This document shows positions 7,490 to 17,267 of a DNA stretch of 64,000 nt, piece by piece; position 1 is the first letter of the stretch, and every line of letters begins with the position of its first letter. The translations under genes and the position numbers were made by a program. Under the pieces are notes generated by a model. The model saw nothing but the letters and a program-made list of their open reading frames with translations. It was not told the DNA's origin and did no database searches. The DNA lies in contig NZ_OU015319.1 in assembly GCF_907163125.1 (NCBI RefSeq), positions 1,178,001-1,242,000 of the forward strand, read 5' to 3'. Source of the DNA: Cloacibacterium caeni (lineage in GTDB: Bacteria; Bacteroidota; Bacteroidia; Flavobacteriales; Weeksellaceae).

Positions 7490-8899
7490 TTATTTTTTTT
7501 CAATATTTTCTTGATTCAGAGCCTTTTCGATATATTTTTCTTTCAGAACATCATAAAAAGCTTTCTTGGTTACAAAATTACAAACCAAAGAAGCGAGAAC
7601 TGCTCCCAATAATAGAAAAAAGATGATACTATGTCTGTCTGTCATTTCAAATATAATAATTGCGGAGGTAAATGGCGCTCTGGTAACTCCTGTAAGAAAA
7701 GCAGTCATCCCAATTAAAATCAATAAATTAGCATTATCTCCTGTTAATTGTAGCAATTGAGCAATCAACGCTCCAAAACTTGCTCCCGAGCTCAGTGAAG
7801 GGGCAAAAACACCTCCTGCTCCGCCAAAACTGAAAGTAGCAATTAAACCATTCATTCTCAAAAAAGGTAAATACCATTCTACCGATTTATCTGAGGTAAA
7901 AAGCAATCTTTCCATTAATTCTTTACCAGAGCCCATAACTTCGGTTCCGAAAAAATAGATGAAAGTTGCCACAAAAAATCCACAGAAAAAAACGATAAAA
8001 ACTTGTTGATAATTTTTCTTAAATTTCTCAAAAAAACTCATCACTGCAATGATAATGCTACACATTTTACTTCCAAAATATCCAGCGACAATAGCCGTAA
8101 TAAAAATTCCTACAAAAACCAGCCAACCAGAGTAATTGGTTTTAGGATAACCTAGATACAAGTAACTGCCACCAAAACCTTGCGCAGTGAGACCAGCGAT
8201 GATAACTGCTACAAAAAGTGGAGATTTAATATACTTAATATGAGTTTTGGCTAATTCTTCAATCGCAAAAATAATTCCGCCAAGTGGCGTGTTAAAAGCT
8301 GCGGCTAAACCAGAAGCGGCTCCTGCAATCATTACATTTTTTTCGGAAATTGGAACCCACCATTTTGGCAATCTTTTATGAATTTCCACAAAAATAGAAC
8401 CTGCAATTTGAATGGTTGGCCCTTCTCTTCCTGCAATTCCTCCACCAAAAACTTTTACGGCACTTGCTAAAATTTTGATGATGATTATTCTTAAACTCAA
8501 AAATCTTTTAACAAGATGATGTGTATTTGGTTTTGACAATTCTACTGAAGCCATGACTTGCGGAATTCCGCTTCCAGCAGAATATTTGGCAAAAGTTCTT
8601 ACCAAAAACCAAGAAATGAAAAAACTCAAAGGCGTGATGATGAAAATATATAATTTATTCTGATGAAAAATTTCGTGAGACCACTTTTCTGAAAAGGTGA
8701 ATATTTTACTGTACAAGAAAGCCACAAATCCAGTGATAAAAGATGCCAATAAAAAAGGTAAAAACTGTAGAAACTGCTTTTTGAGGGTAGAATTGGCATA
8801 AGTGGTTCTTTGGTATACATTTTTAAAATAAGAAAGTAGATTTCTTACAATAAAATTTTTCCGAATGGGAACCAGCAATCTTTTGTAATGAAAATTCAT
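7490..8899 (-). CDS. ClC-family chloride channel / H+-Cl- exchanger
   Basis: A 469-residue ClC protein with about ten or more hydrophobic helices. Anion-pathway motifs are GSGIPQV (~97), GREGPTIQ (~133) and GGVFAPSLSSGA (~345). The gating glutamate is present in GREGP and a second glutamate sits in FAIEE at the position of the internal proton glutamate of E. coli ClC, favouring a 2Cl-/H+ exchanger over a channel. There is no C-terminal CBS pair, so it is the short form. It works in the inner membrane, probably in acid or osmotic stress. The DUF389 membrane protein is 35 bp upstream on the same strand, so co-transcription is likely. Confidence 0.9.
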   Translation of the reverse strand: MNFHYKRLLVPIRKNFIVRNLLSYFKNVYQRTTYANSTLKKQFLQFLPFLLASFITGFVAFLYSKIFTFSEKWSHEIFHQNKLYIFIITPLSFFISWFLVRTFAKYSAGSGIPQVMASVELSKPNTHHLVKRFLSLRIIIIKILASAVKVFGGGIAGREGPTIQIAGSIFVEIHKRLPKWWVPISEKNVMIAGAASGLAAAFNTPLGGIIFAIEELAKTHIKYIKSPLFVAVIIAGLTAQGFGGSYLYLGYPKTNYSGWLVFVGIFITAIVAGYFGSKMCSIIIAVMSFFEKFKKNYQQVFIVFFCGFFVATFIYFFGTEVMGSGKELMERLLFTSDKSVEWYLPFLRMNGLIATFSFGGAGGVFAPSLSSGASFGALIAQLLQLTGDNANLLILIGMTAFLTGVTRAPFTSAIIIFEMTDRHSIIFFLLLGAVLASLVCNFVTKKAFYDVLKEKYIEKALNQENIEKK

Positions 8900-8934
8900 T
8901 GAATATTTTTTTACATGATTTGAAGCTTTAAAAT

Positions 8935-10209
8935 TTATTTATACACTTCTACATTTGATTTATTAAGTCTTTTCTCAATCCATTTTTTCAGTTTTATTTG
9001 GTCTTCATCTGTAAGATTTTCTGATGATTGATAAATTAGTACAGGTTTTTCAACCAATGAATCACCTTGTGCAAAACTGAGTTCAGAAACATTTATCGCA
9101 TTAATATTTGGAAACAAAACTTGAGCTTCTTTAAGCAACTGCATATTATCTTCTAAAGATGAAGTTTGACTTTTTAAAGCCAATAATTCTTTATCTCTTT
9201 CAGAATTTTTATTGATTTCATTAAGAATATCGTCTTTTAAAACTTCTAAATTTTGATAGTTATTAGCTTTAATAATAAGTTCGGTATTATTTAGACCAAT
9301 TTCTGAAAGACTTTGGTTCATTTTTTTTATTTCATCTTGAGTAAAATTTCTCTTTAAGAAAGCCAATTCTATTTTTCGAGGATTGCTTAAAAAATTTATT
9401 TTTTTATAAACCAAAGTATTTCCTTTTTCTATAAATTCTTTTTCAATAAACTGGTCTGCTTTAATCCTAAATTCCTGTTCTTTATATAATGAATAGGCAA
9501 AATAAATACTTGGCAAAAGAACCAGTAAAGAAAGTAGAGTTATCAAATTTTGCACTCTTTTTCTTTCTTTTAAATCTACAAATTTAACCGATGGATATTT
9601 AAGAAATTTAACAATTAAAAATGTAGAAATCCCTATAAAAACACAATTAATTGTATAAAGAAATAATGCTCCAAAAAAGAACTTAAAATTACCTGTTGCC
9701 AAACCAAAACCTGCTGTACATAATGGTGGCATAAGAGCTGTAGCAATGGCAACCCCAGGAATAGGATTTCCTTTTTCCACTCTAGTTATTGCAATAACAC
9801 CAGCTAAACCGCCAAAAAATGCAATAAGCACATCATAAATATTAGGAGATGTTCTGGCTAATAACTCAGATTGAGCTTCTTTGAAAGGACTAATATAAAA
9901 ATAGATGGTAGAAACTAATAAACTCGCAATGGTAGCAATAAGTAAGTTTTTTAAAGATTTTTTCAGTAATTCAAAATCAAAAACGCCAAGTGCAAAACCA
10001 GCGCCTACAATAGGTCCCATCAAAGGAGAAATAAGCATGGCTCCAATCACCACTGCTGTAGAATTTACATTAAGACCTACAGATGCTACAAGAATCGCAG
10101 CCATTAGAATCCATAAATTAGAACCAGAAAAAGAAATATTATCTTTTACGTTTTCTAAAACTTTTTGTTTGTTTTCTTCTCCTTTGTGTAAATCTAATAG
10201 TCTAAACAT
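8935..10209 (-). CDS. DUF389 membrane protein
   Basis: A 424-residue protein. The N-terminal ~220 residues are the hydrophobic DUF389 (TIGR00341) domain, recognisable from SSNLWILMAAILVASVGL-like and GAMLISPLMGPIVGAG segments with six to seven membrane helices. The C-terminal half is a soluble, mostly helical domain (residues ~235-424). The function of the family is not established. The start codon is only 12 bases after the stop of the long dnaX frame, so it is probably co-transcribed with dnaX, with the ClC gene next in the same direction. Confidence 0.85.
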   Translation of the reverse strand: MFRLLDLHKGEENKQKVLENVKDNISFSGSNLWILMAAILVASVGLNVNSTAVVIGAMLISPLMGPIVGAGFALGVFDFELLKKSLKNLLIATIASLLVSTIYFYISPFKEAQSELLARTSPNIYDVLIAFFGGLAGVIAITRVEKGNPIPGVAIATALMPPLCTAGFGLATGNFKFFFGALFLYTINCVFIGISTFLIVKFLKYPSVKFVDLKERKRVQNLITLLSLLVLLPSIYFAYSLYKEQEFRIKADQFIEKEFIEKGNTLVYKKINFLSNPRKIELAFLKRNFTQDEIKKMNQSLSEIGLNNTELIIKANNYQNLEVLKDDILNEINKNSERDKELLALKSQTSSLEDNMQLLKEAQVLFPNINAINVSELSFAQGDSLVEKPVLIYQSSENLTDEDQIKLKKWIEKRLNKSNVEVYK

Positions 10210-10221
10210 GATATGGAATTT

Positions 10222-11912
10222 TTAACTTAAATCTAGCTTCATCAATTCATCTAAATCTTTTAAAACAGGATTAATTTCTACATATTTCTGGAAAATATCT
10301 CTTTTAGTCTCTTGTTTTTTGATGAGTTTTTTGTCTTCTCGGTAAGAAACTTCTATTTTGTAGTTATTGACTTTTCTCTTGAAATGATTAAAAAATTGCG
10401 CTTGAATTTTCTCGAACTCAGTTTTCACCAAATCTGAAGGATATAAAATTTCTACTACATTTTCTTCTTTTTTATGAAGTTTTGCTGTATTTACGGCAAA
10501 ATAGGTGACTTGGTCTTTTATAAATAAATCATTTAGAAAAACTTGCCATTCTGTTTGTAAATCTTTTTCGGTGAAGTGATGGTCTGGTAAATCTTCTTCT
10601 TTTTTCTGAGGAGTGACAACTACTTCTTCTTCCTCTTTTTTATTGAGCGTAGCAAGAATGCTAAATTCTGAAACAATGGTTTTCTTAACAATTGGTTCAG
10701 TAATTTTTTGAACAGTTTTTGGAACAGATTCTTCTGTTTTTTTAGTTAACGGTAAAGTTTCTTGTGGTTTTTCTGAAGCTACCTTTGGTTTTTCGCTTTC
10801 CTTTTTACGAAATAGTGGCGCTAGAATTAAGAACTTTTTTTTTTATCATCACTTTTCGCAGCAGTAAGACTGGCCAACTGCATCAAAGCGATTTCTACCG
10901 TTAATCTTGGATTTTTAGAATTTTTGTAATTAATATCTGCGTGATTACAGATTTCTATAGCATCTATGAGTTGCTGAGCACTCCAATTTTTGCTCTGTTC
11001 AGAAAACTTCTGTTTCGTGTTCTCACCTACTTCTATTAGAGCAAGTGTAGAAGCATTCTGAGCCATCATTAAATCACGGAAATGACTTCCCAATCCACCA
11101 ATAAATAAATGTGGGTCAAAACCTTTTTTAACAATATCATTGAAAGCGGTAAGGATTCCCGGAATGCTATTTTCTTTTGCGAAATCTACAATTTTCAAAT
11201 ATTGATCGTAATCTAGAATATTGAGAACTTCTGCAGCTTTAGCAAGCGTAATATTTTTTTGAGTAAAAGTGGTAAGTCTATCGAAGATAGAAAGTGCATC
11301 TCTTAGTGCTCCATCTGCTTTTTGAGCAATTAAAAACAATGCATCATCTTCATAATTTACACCTTCTTTTTCAGCAATTTTTCTAAGATGTTCCTGTATA
11401 TCTTCAATAGTGATTCTTTTGAAATCATAAATCTGACATCTTGATAAAATGGTAGGAATTATCTTATGTTTTTCGGTAGTTGCTAAAATAAAAATAGCGT
11501 GAACTGGAGGTTCTTCTAATGTTTTAAGAAAAGCATTAAACGCCGCTGTAGACAGCATATGAACCTCGTCTATAATGTAAATTTTATATTTCCCAACTTG
11601 TGGAGCAAAACGAACTTGGTCTGTTAAATCTCTAATATCATCTACTGAGTTATTAGAAGCAGCATCTAATTCAAAGATATTATACGCAAATCCGTCTTCT
11701 GAGGTAGAACCATCTTTTTCGTTGATTTTTCTAGCCAAAATTCTAGCACAAGTCGTTTTTCCTACACCTCTTGGTCCGCAAAAAAGCAACGCTTGAGCCA
11801 ACTGACTATTTTCTATGGCATGTTCTAAGGTATCTGTAACGTGAGATTGCCCTACAACAGTGTCAAACTCTTGCGGACGATATTTTCTTGCGGATACGAT
11901 AAAATTTTCCAT
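10222..11912 (-). CDS. dnaX: DNA polymerase III subunit gamma/tau, frameshifted
   Basis: Clamp-loader ATPase of the replicase. The upstream frame (11912 down to 10827, 361 residues) holds the AAA+ module: P-loop GPRGVGKTT (~46), Walker B IIDEVHML (~117), sensor 1 ATTEKHKI, sensor 2 GALRDALS, then the oligomerisation collar. It ends two codons after a run of ten A (complement of 10835-10844). The -1 frame is open from that run down to 10222 with no stop. It encodes ~200 further residues: a Lys/Glu/Pro-rich linker, then a conserved-looking domain starting around LQTEWQVF. A -1 slip gives a 563-residue tau-like protein, and normal reading a gamma-like one. The Cys zinc module seen in many bacterial DnaX is absent (after RKIN comes EKDG). 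An alternative is a single-base homopolymer error in the sequence. Confidence 0.9.
10835..10844 (-). other. dnaX slippage site, run of ten A in the mRNA
   Basis: The mRNA reads GAT GAT then A10 then GTTCTTAA. In the gamma frame this gives Asp-Asp-Lys-Lys-Lys-Ser-Ser-stop. After a -1 shift it gives AAG TTC TTA and continues for ~200 codons. E. coli dnaX uses A AAA AAG for ribosomal -1 frameshifting, and Thermus dnaX uses an A9 run for transcriptional slippage. Position and outcome here are equivalent. Confidence 0.8.
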
Positions 11913-11916
11913 TGGT

Positions 11917-11924
11917 CAAAAATA
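11917..11924 (-). promoter_or_regulatory. dnaX -7 box, four bases before ATG
   Basis: The complement reads TATTTTTG-ACCA-ATG. The box fits TAnnTTTG exactly and leaves only 4 bases before the start codon, which puts the expected transcription start at or within the ATG. No clear -33 TTTG is seen. Confidence 0.5.
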
Positions 11925-11970
11925 GGGAAATAAATGAAATTTTAAAAATTAAAATGACAAAGTTTTTCAA

Positions 11971-11999
11971 AAAAAACCGCCGTAAAAAATACGACGGTT
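11971..11999 (-). terminator. Terminator after hppA
   Basis: On the minus strand AACCGTCGTA-tttttt-ish loop-TACGGCGGTT with one mismatch is followed by a run of T. It lies 7 bp after the hppA stop and before dnaX. Confidence 0.75.
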
Positions 12000-12005
12000 A
12001 GATTT

Positions 12006-14279
12006 TTATTTACAACATTGGAAATATTCGGTTTCACAATTTTTTCCTTGAGCGGAACATTCTTTCATACATTCTGTATTACAATTAGTCATAGAAACGG
12101 ATTTCTTTTGAGAGGCAGAAATCATGGTTTCAATTTTATTTTGTCTGTCTTTTTCAATTTTTTCGGCAAACATAGAAGCTAATGTAGGAGCAATAACCAA
12201 AGAAACAATTGACATTAACTTAATTAAAATATTCATTGAAGGTCCAGAAGTATCTTTAAATGGATCACCTACTGTATCTCCTGTTACTGAAGCTTTGTGC
12301 ATTTCAGAACCTTTGTAATAAGTTTCTCCATTTACATCTACTCCTTTTTCAAAAGATTTTTTCGCATTATCCCAAGCTCCACCAGCGTTATTTTGGAACA
12401 TTCCAAGTAAAACTCCACTTGCGGTAGCTCCCGCTAAAAATCCTCCTAAAACTTCAGGCCCCCAAATAAAACCAACTAATAATGGAGTAACAATAGCGAT
12501 AGAACCTGGTAATAACATTTTTTTGATAGAAGCATCCGTAGAAATCGCTACGCATTTATCATATTCTGGTTGCCCAGTTCCTTCTAAAATTCCTGGAATT
12601 TCTCTGAACTGTCTTCTTACTTCTTCTACCATTGCCATAGCCGCTTTTCCTACTGCATTAATAGCTAATGATGAGAAAATAAACGGAATCATTGCCCCAA
12701 TAAAAAGCCCCGATAAAACATCTGCTTTATAAATATCAATACCATCAATTCCTGCAATTCCAACAAATGCTGCAAATAGCGCTAAAGCTGTAAGTGCTGC
12801 AGAAGCAATAGCAAATCCTTTTCCAGTAGCTGCAGTAGTGTTTCCTACAGCATCTAAAATATCTGTTTTTTCTCTTACACTTTTTGGCAATTCACTCATT
12901 TCTGCAATTCCACCTGCATTATCTGCAATTGGTCCGAAAGCATCAATCGCTAATTGCATGGCTGTAGTTGCCATCATTCCAGCAGCAGCAATAGCTACTC
13001 CATATAAACCTGCACAAAGATAAGAACCCCAAATTCCCGCAGAAAGTACAATCATTGGCAATAATGTAGATTCCATTCCCACAGAGAGTCCACCAATAAT
13101 ATTAGTTGCGTGTCCTGTAGAAGACTGTTTCACAATACTTGTTACAGGTCTTTTTCCCATTGCTGTGTAATATTCAGTAATGATAGACATCAATGTTCCA
13201 ACTACTAAACCTACCATAATCGCTCCGAAAACACCCATTCTGGTAAACTCAAAACCTCTTAAAGACATATTTTCAGGAAGAATGAAATTCACCAAGAAAT
13301 AAGAAGCAACCGCTGTTAGAATAATACTTCCCCAGTTCCCCATGTTTAATGCTTTTTGAACTTTAGCAGTGGTATCTTCTGTTTTATCTGAAATTTTAAC
13401 AAAGAAAGTTCCTATAATAGAAAATACAATTCCAGTTCCTGCAATAAGCATTGGTAAAAGAATTGGAGCGAAACCACCATAATTATCTACCGATAAAGTT
13501 TCTCTACCCAAAACCATCGTTGCTAAAACAGTAGCCACATAAGAGCCAAATAAATCTGCTCCCATTCCTGCAACATCTCCCACATTATCTCCTACATTAT
13601 CCGCAATCGTAGCTGGATTTCTAGGATCGTCTTCAGGAATACCTGCTTCTACTTTCCCTACTAAATCTGCACCTACATCTGCTGCTTTGGTATAAATACC
13701 ACCACCAACTCTTGCAAATAAAGCAATAGATTCTGCTCCTAAAGAAAAACCAGTCAATATTTCGATGGCTCTTTCCATTTCGTGGGAATCTACACTGGCT
13801 TCTGGCGCAAAAATTTGTTTAATAATTAAGAATAAAGAACCTAAGCCTAAAACAGCAAGACCTGCAACTCCCATTCCCATTACAGAACCTCCAGTAAAAG
13901 AAACTTTAAGCGCTTGAGCTAATGAAGTTTTAGCCGCTTCTGCTGTTCTTACATTTGATTTCGTTGCGATTTTCATTCCTATATAACCTGCTGTTGCCGA
14001 AAAAACTGCTCCTACAGCAAATGCTACTCCTATACTCCAATGAGAATTAGCATTGCTAAATCCCATAATTCCCAATAATACACCTACCACAATTACAAAA
14101 TAAGTAAGGATACGATATTCAGCTTTTAGAAAAGCCATCGCTCCATCTGCAATATGACCACTAATGGTTTTCATTCTGTCATTACCTGCTGGTTGCTTAC
14201 TTACCCAAGAACTTTGAACGAAGGTATAAAGTAAGGCTATGACACCAAAAAGAGGTACCAAATAAAATAGTAAATTCAT
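12006..14279 (-). CDS. hppA: Membrane-bound ion-pumping pyrophosphatase
   Basis: A 757-residue protein with about 16 membrane helices that couples pyrophosphate hydrolysis to Na+ and/or H+ export. The catalytic loop has the family motifs [28 protein letters not shown] and [13 protein letters not shown] near residues 195-255, and a second acidic loop near 690 ([14 protein letters not shown]). The site [10 protein letters not shown] has Ala where K+-independent enzymes have Lys, so it is predicted to be the K+-stimulated subtype, usually Na+-pumping. Unusual: after the last helix there is a ~40-residue soluble tail ending in a Cys-rich segment (six Cys in the last ~26 residues, CNTECMKEC... and a terminal CCK). 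The soluble pyrophosphatase gene ppa lies immediately upstream on the same strand. Confidence 0.95.
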   Translation of the reverse strand: MNLLFYLVPLFGVIALLYTFVQSSWVSKQPAGNDRMKTISGHIADGAMAFLKAEYRILTYFVIVVGVLLGIMGFSNANSHWSIGVAFAVGAVFSATAGYIGMKIATKSNVRTAEAAKTSLAQALKVSFTGGSVMGMGVAGLAVLGLGSLFLIIKQIFAPEASVDSHEMERAIEILTGFSLGAESIALFARVGGGIYTKAADVGADLVGKVEAGIPEDDPRNPATIADNVGDNVGDVAGMGADLFGSYVATVLATMVLGRETLSVDNYGGFAPILLPMLIAGTGIVFSIIGTFFVKISDKTEDTTAKVQKALNMGNWGSIILTAVASYFLVNFILPENMSLRGFEFTRMGVFGAIMVGLVVGTLMSIITEYYTAMGKRPVTSIVKQSSTGHATNIIGGLSVGMESTLLPMIVLSAGIWGSYLCAGLYGVAIAAAGMMATTAMQLAIDAFGPIADNAGGIAEMSELPKSVREKTDILDAVGNTTAATGKGFAIASAALTALALFAAFVGIAGIDGIDIYKADVLSGLFIGAMIPFIFSSLAINAVGKAAMAMVEEVRRQFREIPGILEGTGQPEYDKCVAISTDASIKKMLLPGSIAIVTPLLVGFIWGPEVLGGFLAGATASGVLLGMFQNNAGGAWDNAKKSFEKGVDVNGETYYKGSEMHKASVTGDTVGDPFKDTSGPSMNILIKLMSIVSLVIAPTLASMFAEKIEKDRQNKIETMISASQKKSVSMTNCNTECMKECSAQGKNCETEYFQCCK

Positions 14280-14405
14280 AGAATATTAATTTTTGTTAAC
14301 AATTGATGGGACTAATATAGTAAAAACAATAACACAAAAAACAAATTTAGATTTAAGATTTTTTAAGTTATGATTTATATCGTAAAGTACCGAAAATAAA
14401 ACAAA

Positions 14406-14433
14406 AAAATCTAGCGAATATTCGCTAGATTTT
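14406..14433 (-). terminator. Terminator after ppa
   Basis: A perfect 28-bp palindrome (13-bp stem, centre TA) starting AAAATCTAGCGAA, followed on the minus strand by a T-rich run. It lies 24 bp after the ppa stop and separates ppa from hppA. With A-runs on the other side it could act in both directions. Confidence 0.85.
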
Positions 14434-14457
14434 GTAAATTTACTCAAATTTCGGCTT

Positions 14458-15075
14458 TTACATAATGCCCCCAAATTTGTCAGAATAGTCTTTTTGTGAA
14501 GCTACAATTACTTCTTTAGCATGTTCAGCTCCGTATATTTCTTCTATTCTACAAGTTGCTTCTTCATAAGGAAGATTTTTATAAGTTAAGAAGTAATGTT
14601 TTAGTCTGAAAACTTCAGCTTGTGGCAATTCAGAAATATCTCTGATGTGACCATACACTTGATCTCCTACCATTACTGCTACGATTTTATCATCTGCTTC
14701 ACCTTTGTCAATCATTTTAAAACCGCCAACTGGAATCGCATCCATCAATAAACCACCAGAGTGAATATTGTGTGAGCTTAACACTAAAATATCCAATGGA
14801 TCGTGGTCACCTTCTGAAACATCTACTGCTCCTTCTCTAATCGCTAATTTTTTAACTTCTTCGTGGCAATACGTTCTAGGAATAAAACCGTACAATGCTG
14901 GAATAATATTCGAAAATTTCTGTGGTCTGTCTACTTTTAAATATCCACTTTTTTTGTCTACTTCATACTTAATTGTATCTGCTGGAACAATTTCTATGAA
15001 AGTAGTTACTACATTTGGAGCATCATCTCCTGCAGAAACTCCATGCCATGGATGTGCTTTAAAATTTGGAATCAT
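14458..15075 (-). CDS. ppa: Inorganic pyrophosphatase, soluble family I
   Basis: A 205-residue cytosolic enzyme that hydrolyses pyrophosphate to phosphate and pulls biosynthetic reactions forward. The family I signature with three metal-binding aspartates is visible as EGDHDPLDILVL (~93-104), with a further active-site segment MIDKGEADDKIVAV near 127. GYLKVDRPQKF and IPRTYCHEE are the other conserved surfaces. Length fits the family. A -7 box TAACTTTG lies 23 bp upstream of the ATG, overlapping the end of the preceding gene. It sits beside the membrane pyrophosphatase hppA, from which it is separated by a strong terminator. Confidence 0.93.
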   Translation of the reverse strand: MIPNFKAHPWHGVSAGDDAPNVVTTFIEIVPADTIKYEVDKKSGYLKVDRPQKFSNIIPALYGFIPRTYCHEEVKKLAIREGAVDVSEGDHDPLDILVLSSHNIHSGGLLMDAIPVGGFKMIDKGEADDKIVAVMVGDQVYGHIRDISELPQAEVFRLKHYFLTYKNLPYEEATCRIEEIYGAEHAKEVIVASQKDYSDKFGGIM

Positions 15076-15097
15076 AATATACTTGTTTCTAATTTTA

Positions 15098-15105
15098 CAA
15101 AGTTA
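15098..15105 (-). promoter_or_regulatory. -7 box upstream of ppa
   Basis: The complement reads TAACTTTG, an exact TAnnTTTG match, 23 bases before the ppa ATG. It overlaps the last three bases of the upstream gene. No clear -33 element. Confidence 0.45.
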
Positions 15106-15612
15106 AGATAATAAAATGGCATCTTTTCTTAAATCTTCTATAGTGTTTGCTATAAAATCTTCGCCATTAACATAATTCATTAAAAATATGGTTTTGAAAT
15201 CTTGTAAACTTGCAGTATTACTAAGACTTTCGTAAGTTTTTCTCATCAACTGAATCACATTATTCTTAGATGCAACAACATTCTCCCAAGAATTTCTAGA
15301 AATATACAATTGCTGAGAACTGTTATACTCAAATTCTTCTTTAATATTCTTTTCTAAAAGATAAATAAACTCATGAATCGCTAAGTCTTTATCAAACTTA
15401 TTCACCAAATTCGATGGTTTTATTCTTTCTAAAAAAAGCGTCATTCTTTCGTAGGCTTGCATTTTCAAATCTCCATTTGCTTTTACCGCCAAAAGTTTTA
15501 ACTCTTTGTTTTTCAGATTAATATAAGTAAAAACAAATTGTCTCAATAAAAAAATTATTGGGAACGCAATGATTAATGCAAAAGCATAAGGAAGCATGTT
15601 TTCAAAATTCAT
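15103..15612 (-). CDS. Conserved flavobacterial membrane-anchored protein
   Basis: A 169-residue protein with one N-terminal membrane helix (about residues 8-30, LPYAFALIIAFPIIFLLRQF) and a soluble, largely helical domain. It resembles small uncharacterised proteins conserved in Bacteroidota (possibly the group called DUF7935). No catalytic motif is visible. It lies between the acyltransferase-like gene (35-bp gap) and ppa (27-bp gap), all leftward. Linkage to ppa may only be positional. Confidence 0.6.
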   Translation of the reverse strand: MNFENMLPYAFALIIAFPIIFLLRQFVFTYINLKNKELKLLAVKANGDLKMQAYERMTLFLERIKPSNLVNKFDKDLAIHEFIYLLEKNIKEEFEYNSSQQLYISRNSWENVVASKNNVIQLMRKTYESLSNTASLQDFKTIFLMNYVNGEDFIANTIEDLRKDAILLS

Positions 15613-15647
15613 TTTACGAAAAATTGAGGGTGCAAAGATAGGAATAA

Positions 15648-16544
15648 TTATTGTCTAATAAAATACGATTTAAGTAACTGAATCTTAGAGTTTTCTACGA
15701 AAGCGTAATTTTCTTCTGTCGCTCCAAAACGCCTATAAAATTCTGCAATTTCAGAAATATTACTTCCATGAAAGTTAAAATCTTTTTTCTCAATGTTTTT
15801 TCTGAAAATTTGGTCAAGAATAATAGACGATAGATTATACTTAGAAAATTTTTTATCATTAATAAAATTAACCAAAAAATCTTCTTTTTCAGATTCTATT
15901 AGATAAGCTTGTGAAGCTAATTTCCCATCAAAATACAATTCATATACTTTTAAAAGATTTTGACTCAAAAAGTTTTTCATATTTTCAAAAGCTCGCTTTT
16001 TCAAAGAAAAATTTGGAAAACCAATTACATTTTCAGTAAAAAAAGATTCAGAATGATTCAGATTTTCTGCTTCCGTAAATTTTATTTTATCCTGCAAAAC
16101 ATCTGTAATCCTTACGTTTCTTCTTCTGTGAATAGAATATTTCTTTTTGATACTTTCGTAATCTTCAGAAAATAATTTATAGTTTTTTCTAGTTTTTAAA
16201 TGCGTTTTAAACTCATTTTTCGCATTAAAAGCATAGTAAAACACCTTATAATGTTGTTGAAAAAATGCTAAAAACGATTCATTCAATTCTGGAGTATCTT
16301 TTTCTGAAAAAATTCCTAACTGTTGAGTTTGCAAAGGCATTACCACAAAGTTAAAACTCCATTTTTTCGCTAAAGGAATGGGCATTACTGCTTCGTAATC
16401 ATTATCAACAAGAATTTCCCAATTTTGATGAAGCAAAAGGTCTAAATATTTTTTTTTGGCAAAGAGAATGTATTGTTCAGAACGCTTTAAACAATTTTGA
16501 TATTTCTGCCAATCTATTTCTTCATATTTCAGTCGCTTTATCAT
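15648..16544 (-). CDS. FemAB/GNAT-like acyltransferase, uncharacterised
   Basis: A 298-residue soluble protein. The C-terminal part (residues ~190-290) looks like a GNAT/FemAB fold: a strand with the sequence KLASQAYLIE, then ISEIAEFYRRFGATEENY near the end, the FYxxFGA pattern seen in peptidyl or amino-acyl transferases. The N-terminal half has the pattern of a second related lobe. The substrate is unknown. The stop codon is followed by a 35-bp gap to the next gene, and the start overlaps the radC stop by 4 bases, which indicates translational coupling with radC. Confidence 0.55.
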   Translation of the reverse strand: MIKRLKYEEIDWQKYQNCLKRSEQYILFAKKKYLDLLLHQNWEILVDNDYEAVMPIPLAKKWSFNFVVMPLQTQQLGIFSEKDTPELNESFLAFFQQHYKVFYYAFNAKNEFKTHLKTRKNYKLFSEDYESIKKKYSIHRRRNVRITDVLQDKIKFTEAENLNHSESFFTENVIGFPNFSLKKRAFENMKNFLSQNLLKVYELYFDGKLASQAYLIESEKEDFLVNFINDKKFSKYNLSSIILDQIFRKNIEKKDFNFHGSNISEIAEFYRRFGATEENYAFVENSKIQLLKSYFIRQ

Positions 16545-17218
16545 AATAAACCTGCTTCTGCAAAACTGTAAAATGAATTTTCGCCAATTATGATATGGTC
16601 TAGCAATTTAATGTCTAAAATTTCGCCAGCATTTTGAATATTTTTAGTCATTCTAATGTCTGCTTCGCTCGGTTTTAGAACACCAGTTGGATGATTATGC
16701 GCCACAATAATATTAGTGGAAAAATTCTCTAAAGCTTCTTTAAAGAGCACTCTAACATCTACATGAGTTGCAGAAATTCCGCCTTTTGAAATTTGAGTTT
16801 TTTTAATCAGTTGATTTTTCTGATTCAAGAAAATTACCCAAAACTCTTCTGTTCTGAGGTCGGAAAGATGTGGCAAAAGTATTTTATAAGCCTGTTCAGA
16901 ACTTTTGATAATCAATTTTTCTGGAATTTCTTGTGATGCTTTTCTTCTGCCAATTTCCAGCGCTGTAGCAATAGAAATTGCTTTTGCTTCACCAATTCCT
17001 TTGAATTTCATCAAATCTTTTATGGAAAGTAAACTCAGATTTTGCCAATTATTGTCTACACTTTTCAAAATTTTCTGAGCGAGTTCTACCGCAGATTCTT
17101 CTGTATTTCCACTTCCTAAAATGATCGCCAATAATTCTGAATCTGAAAGTGCAGATTTACCCTTCAAAAGAAACTTTTCTCTTGGTCTATCATCTTCAGA
17201 AAGGAATTTTATTGACAT
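16541..17218 (-). CDS. radC: RadC family protein (JAMM metalloprotein)
   Basis: A 225-residue member of the RadC/MPN family. The N-terminal helix-hairpin-helix part includes MKFKGIGEAKAISIATALE (~70-88). The C-terminal JAMM domain has the zinc motif HNHPTGVLKPSEAD (HxH...D, ~174-187) and an upstream glutamate (FKEALEN). Named for DNA repair in E. coli, though its actual biochemical role remains unclear. Normal length and intact motifs. The downstream acyltransferase-like gene overlaps its stop by 4 bases. Confidence 0.92.
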   Translation of the reverse strand: MSIKFLSEDDRPREKFLLKGKSALSDSELLAIILGSGNTEESAVELAQKILKSVDNNWQNLSLLSIKDLMKFKGIGEAKAISIATALEIGRRKASQEIPEKLIIKSSEQAYKILLPHLSDLRTEEFWVIFLNQKNQLIKKTQISKGGISATHVDVRVLFKEALENFSTNIIVAHNHPTGVLKPSEADIRMTKNIQNAGEILDIKLLDHIIIGENSFYSFAEAGLL

Positions 17219-17267
17219 TCTTTAGGTTAAGGTAAACTTTGTTCTTTTTACTTTTTACTTGGCTCTT

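Noticed and set aside
10222-10431. Separate 69-residue gene downstream of dnaX
   Set aside because: The frame is continuous upstream to the A10 run at 10835 and is the tail of the dnaX tau frame, beginning at an internal TTG.
14286-14474. 62-residue leftward reading frame after ppa
   Set aside because: It runs through the terminator palindrome and AT-rich gap; no family resemblance and no promoter.
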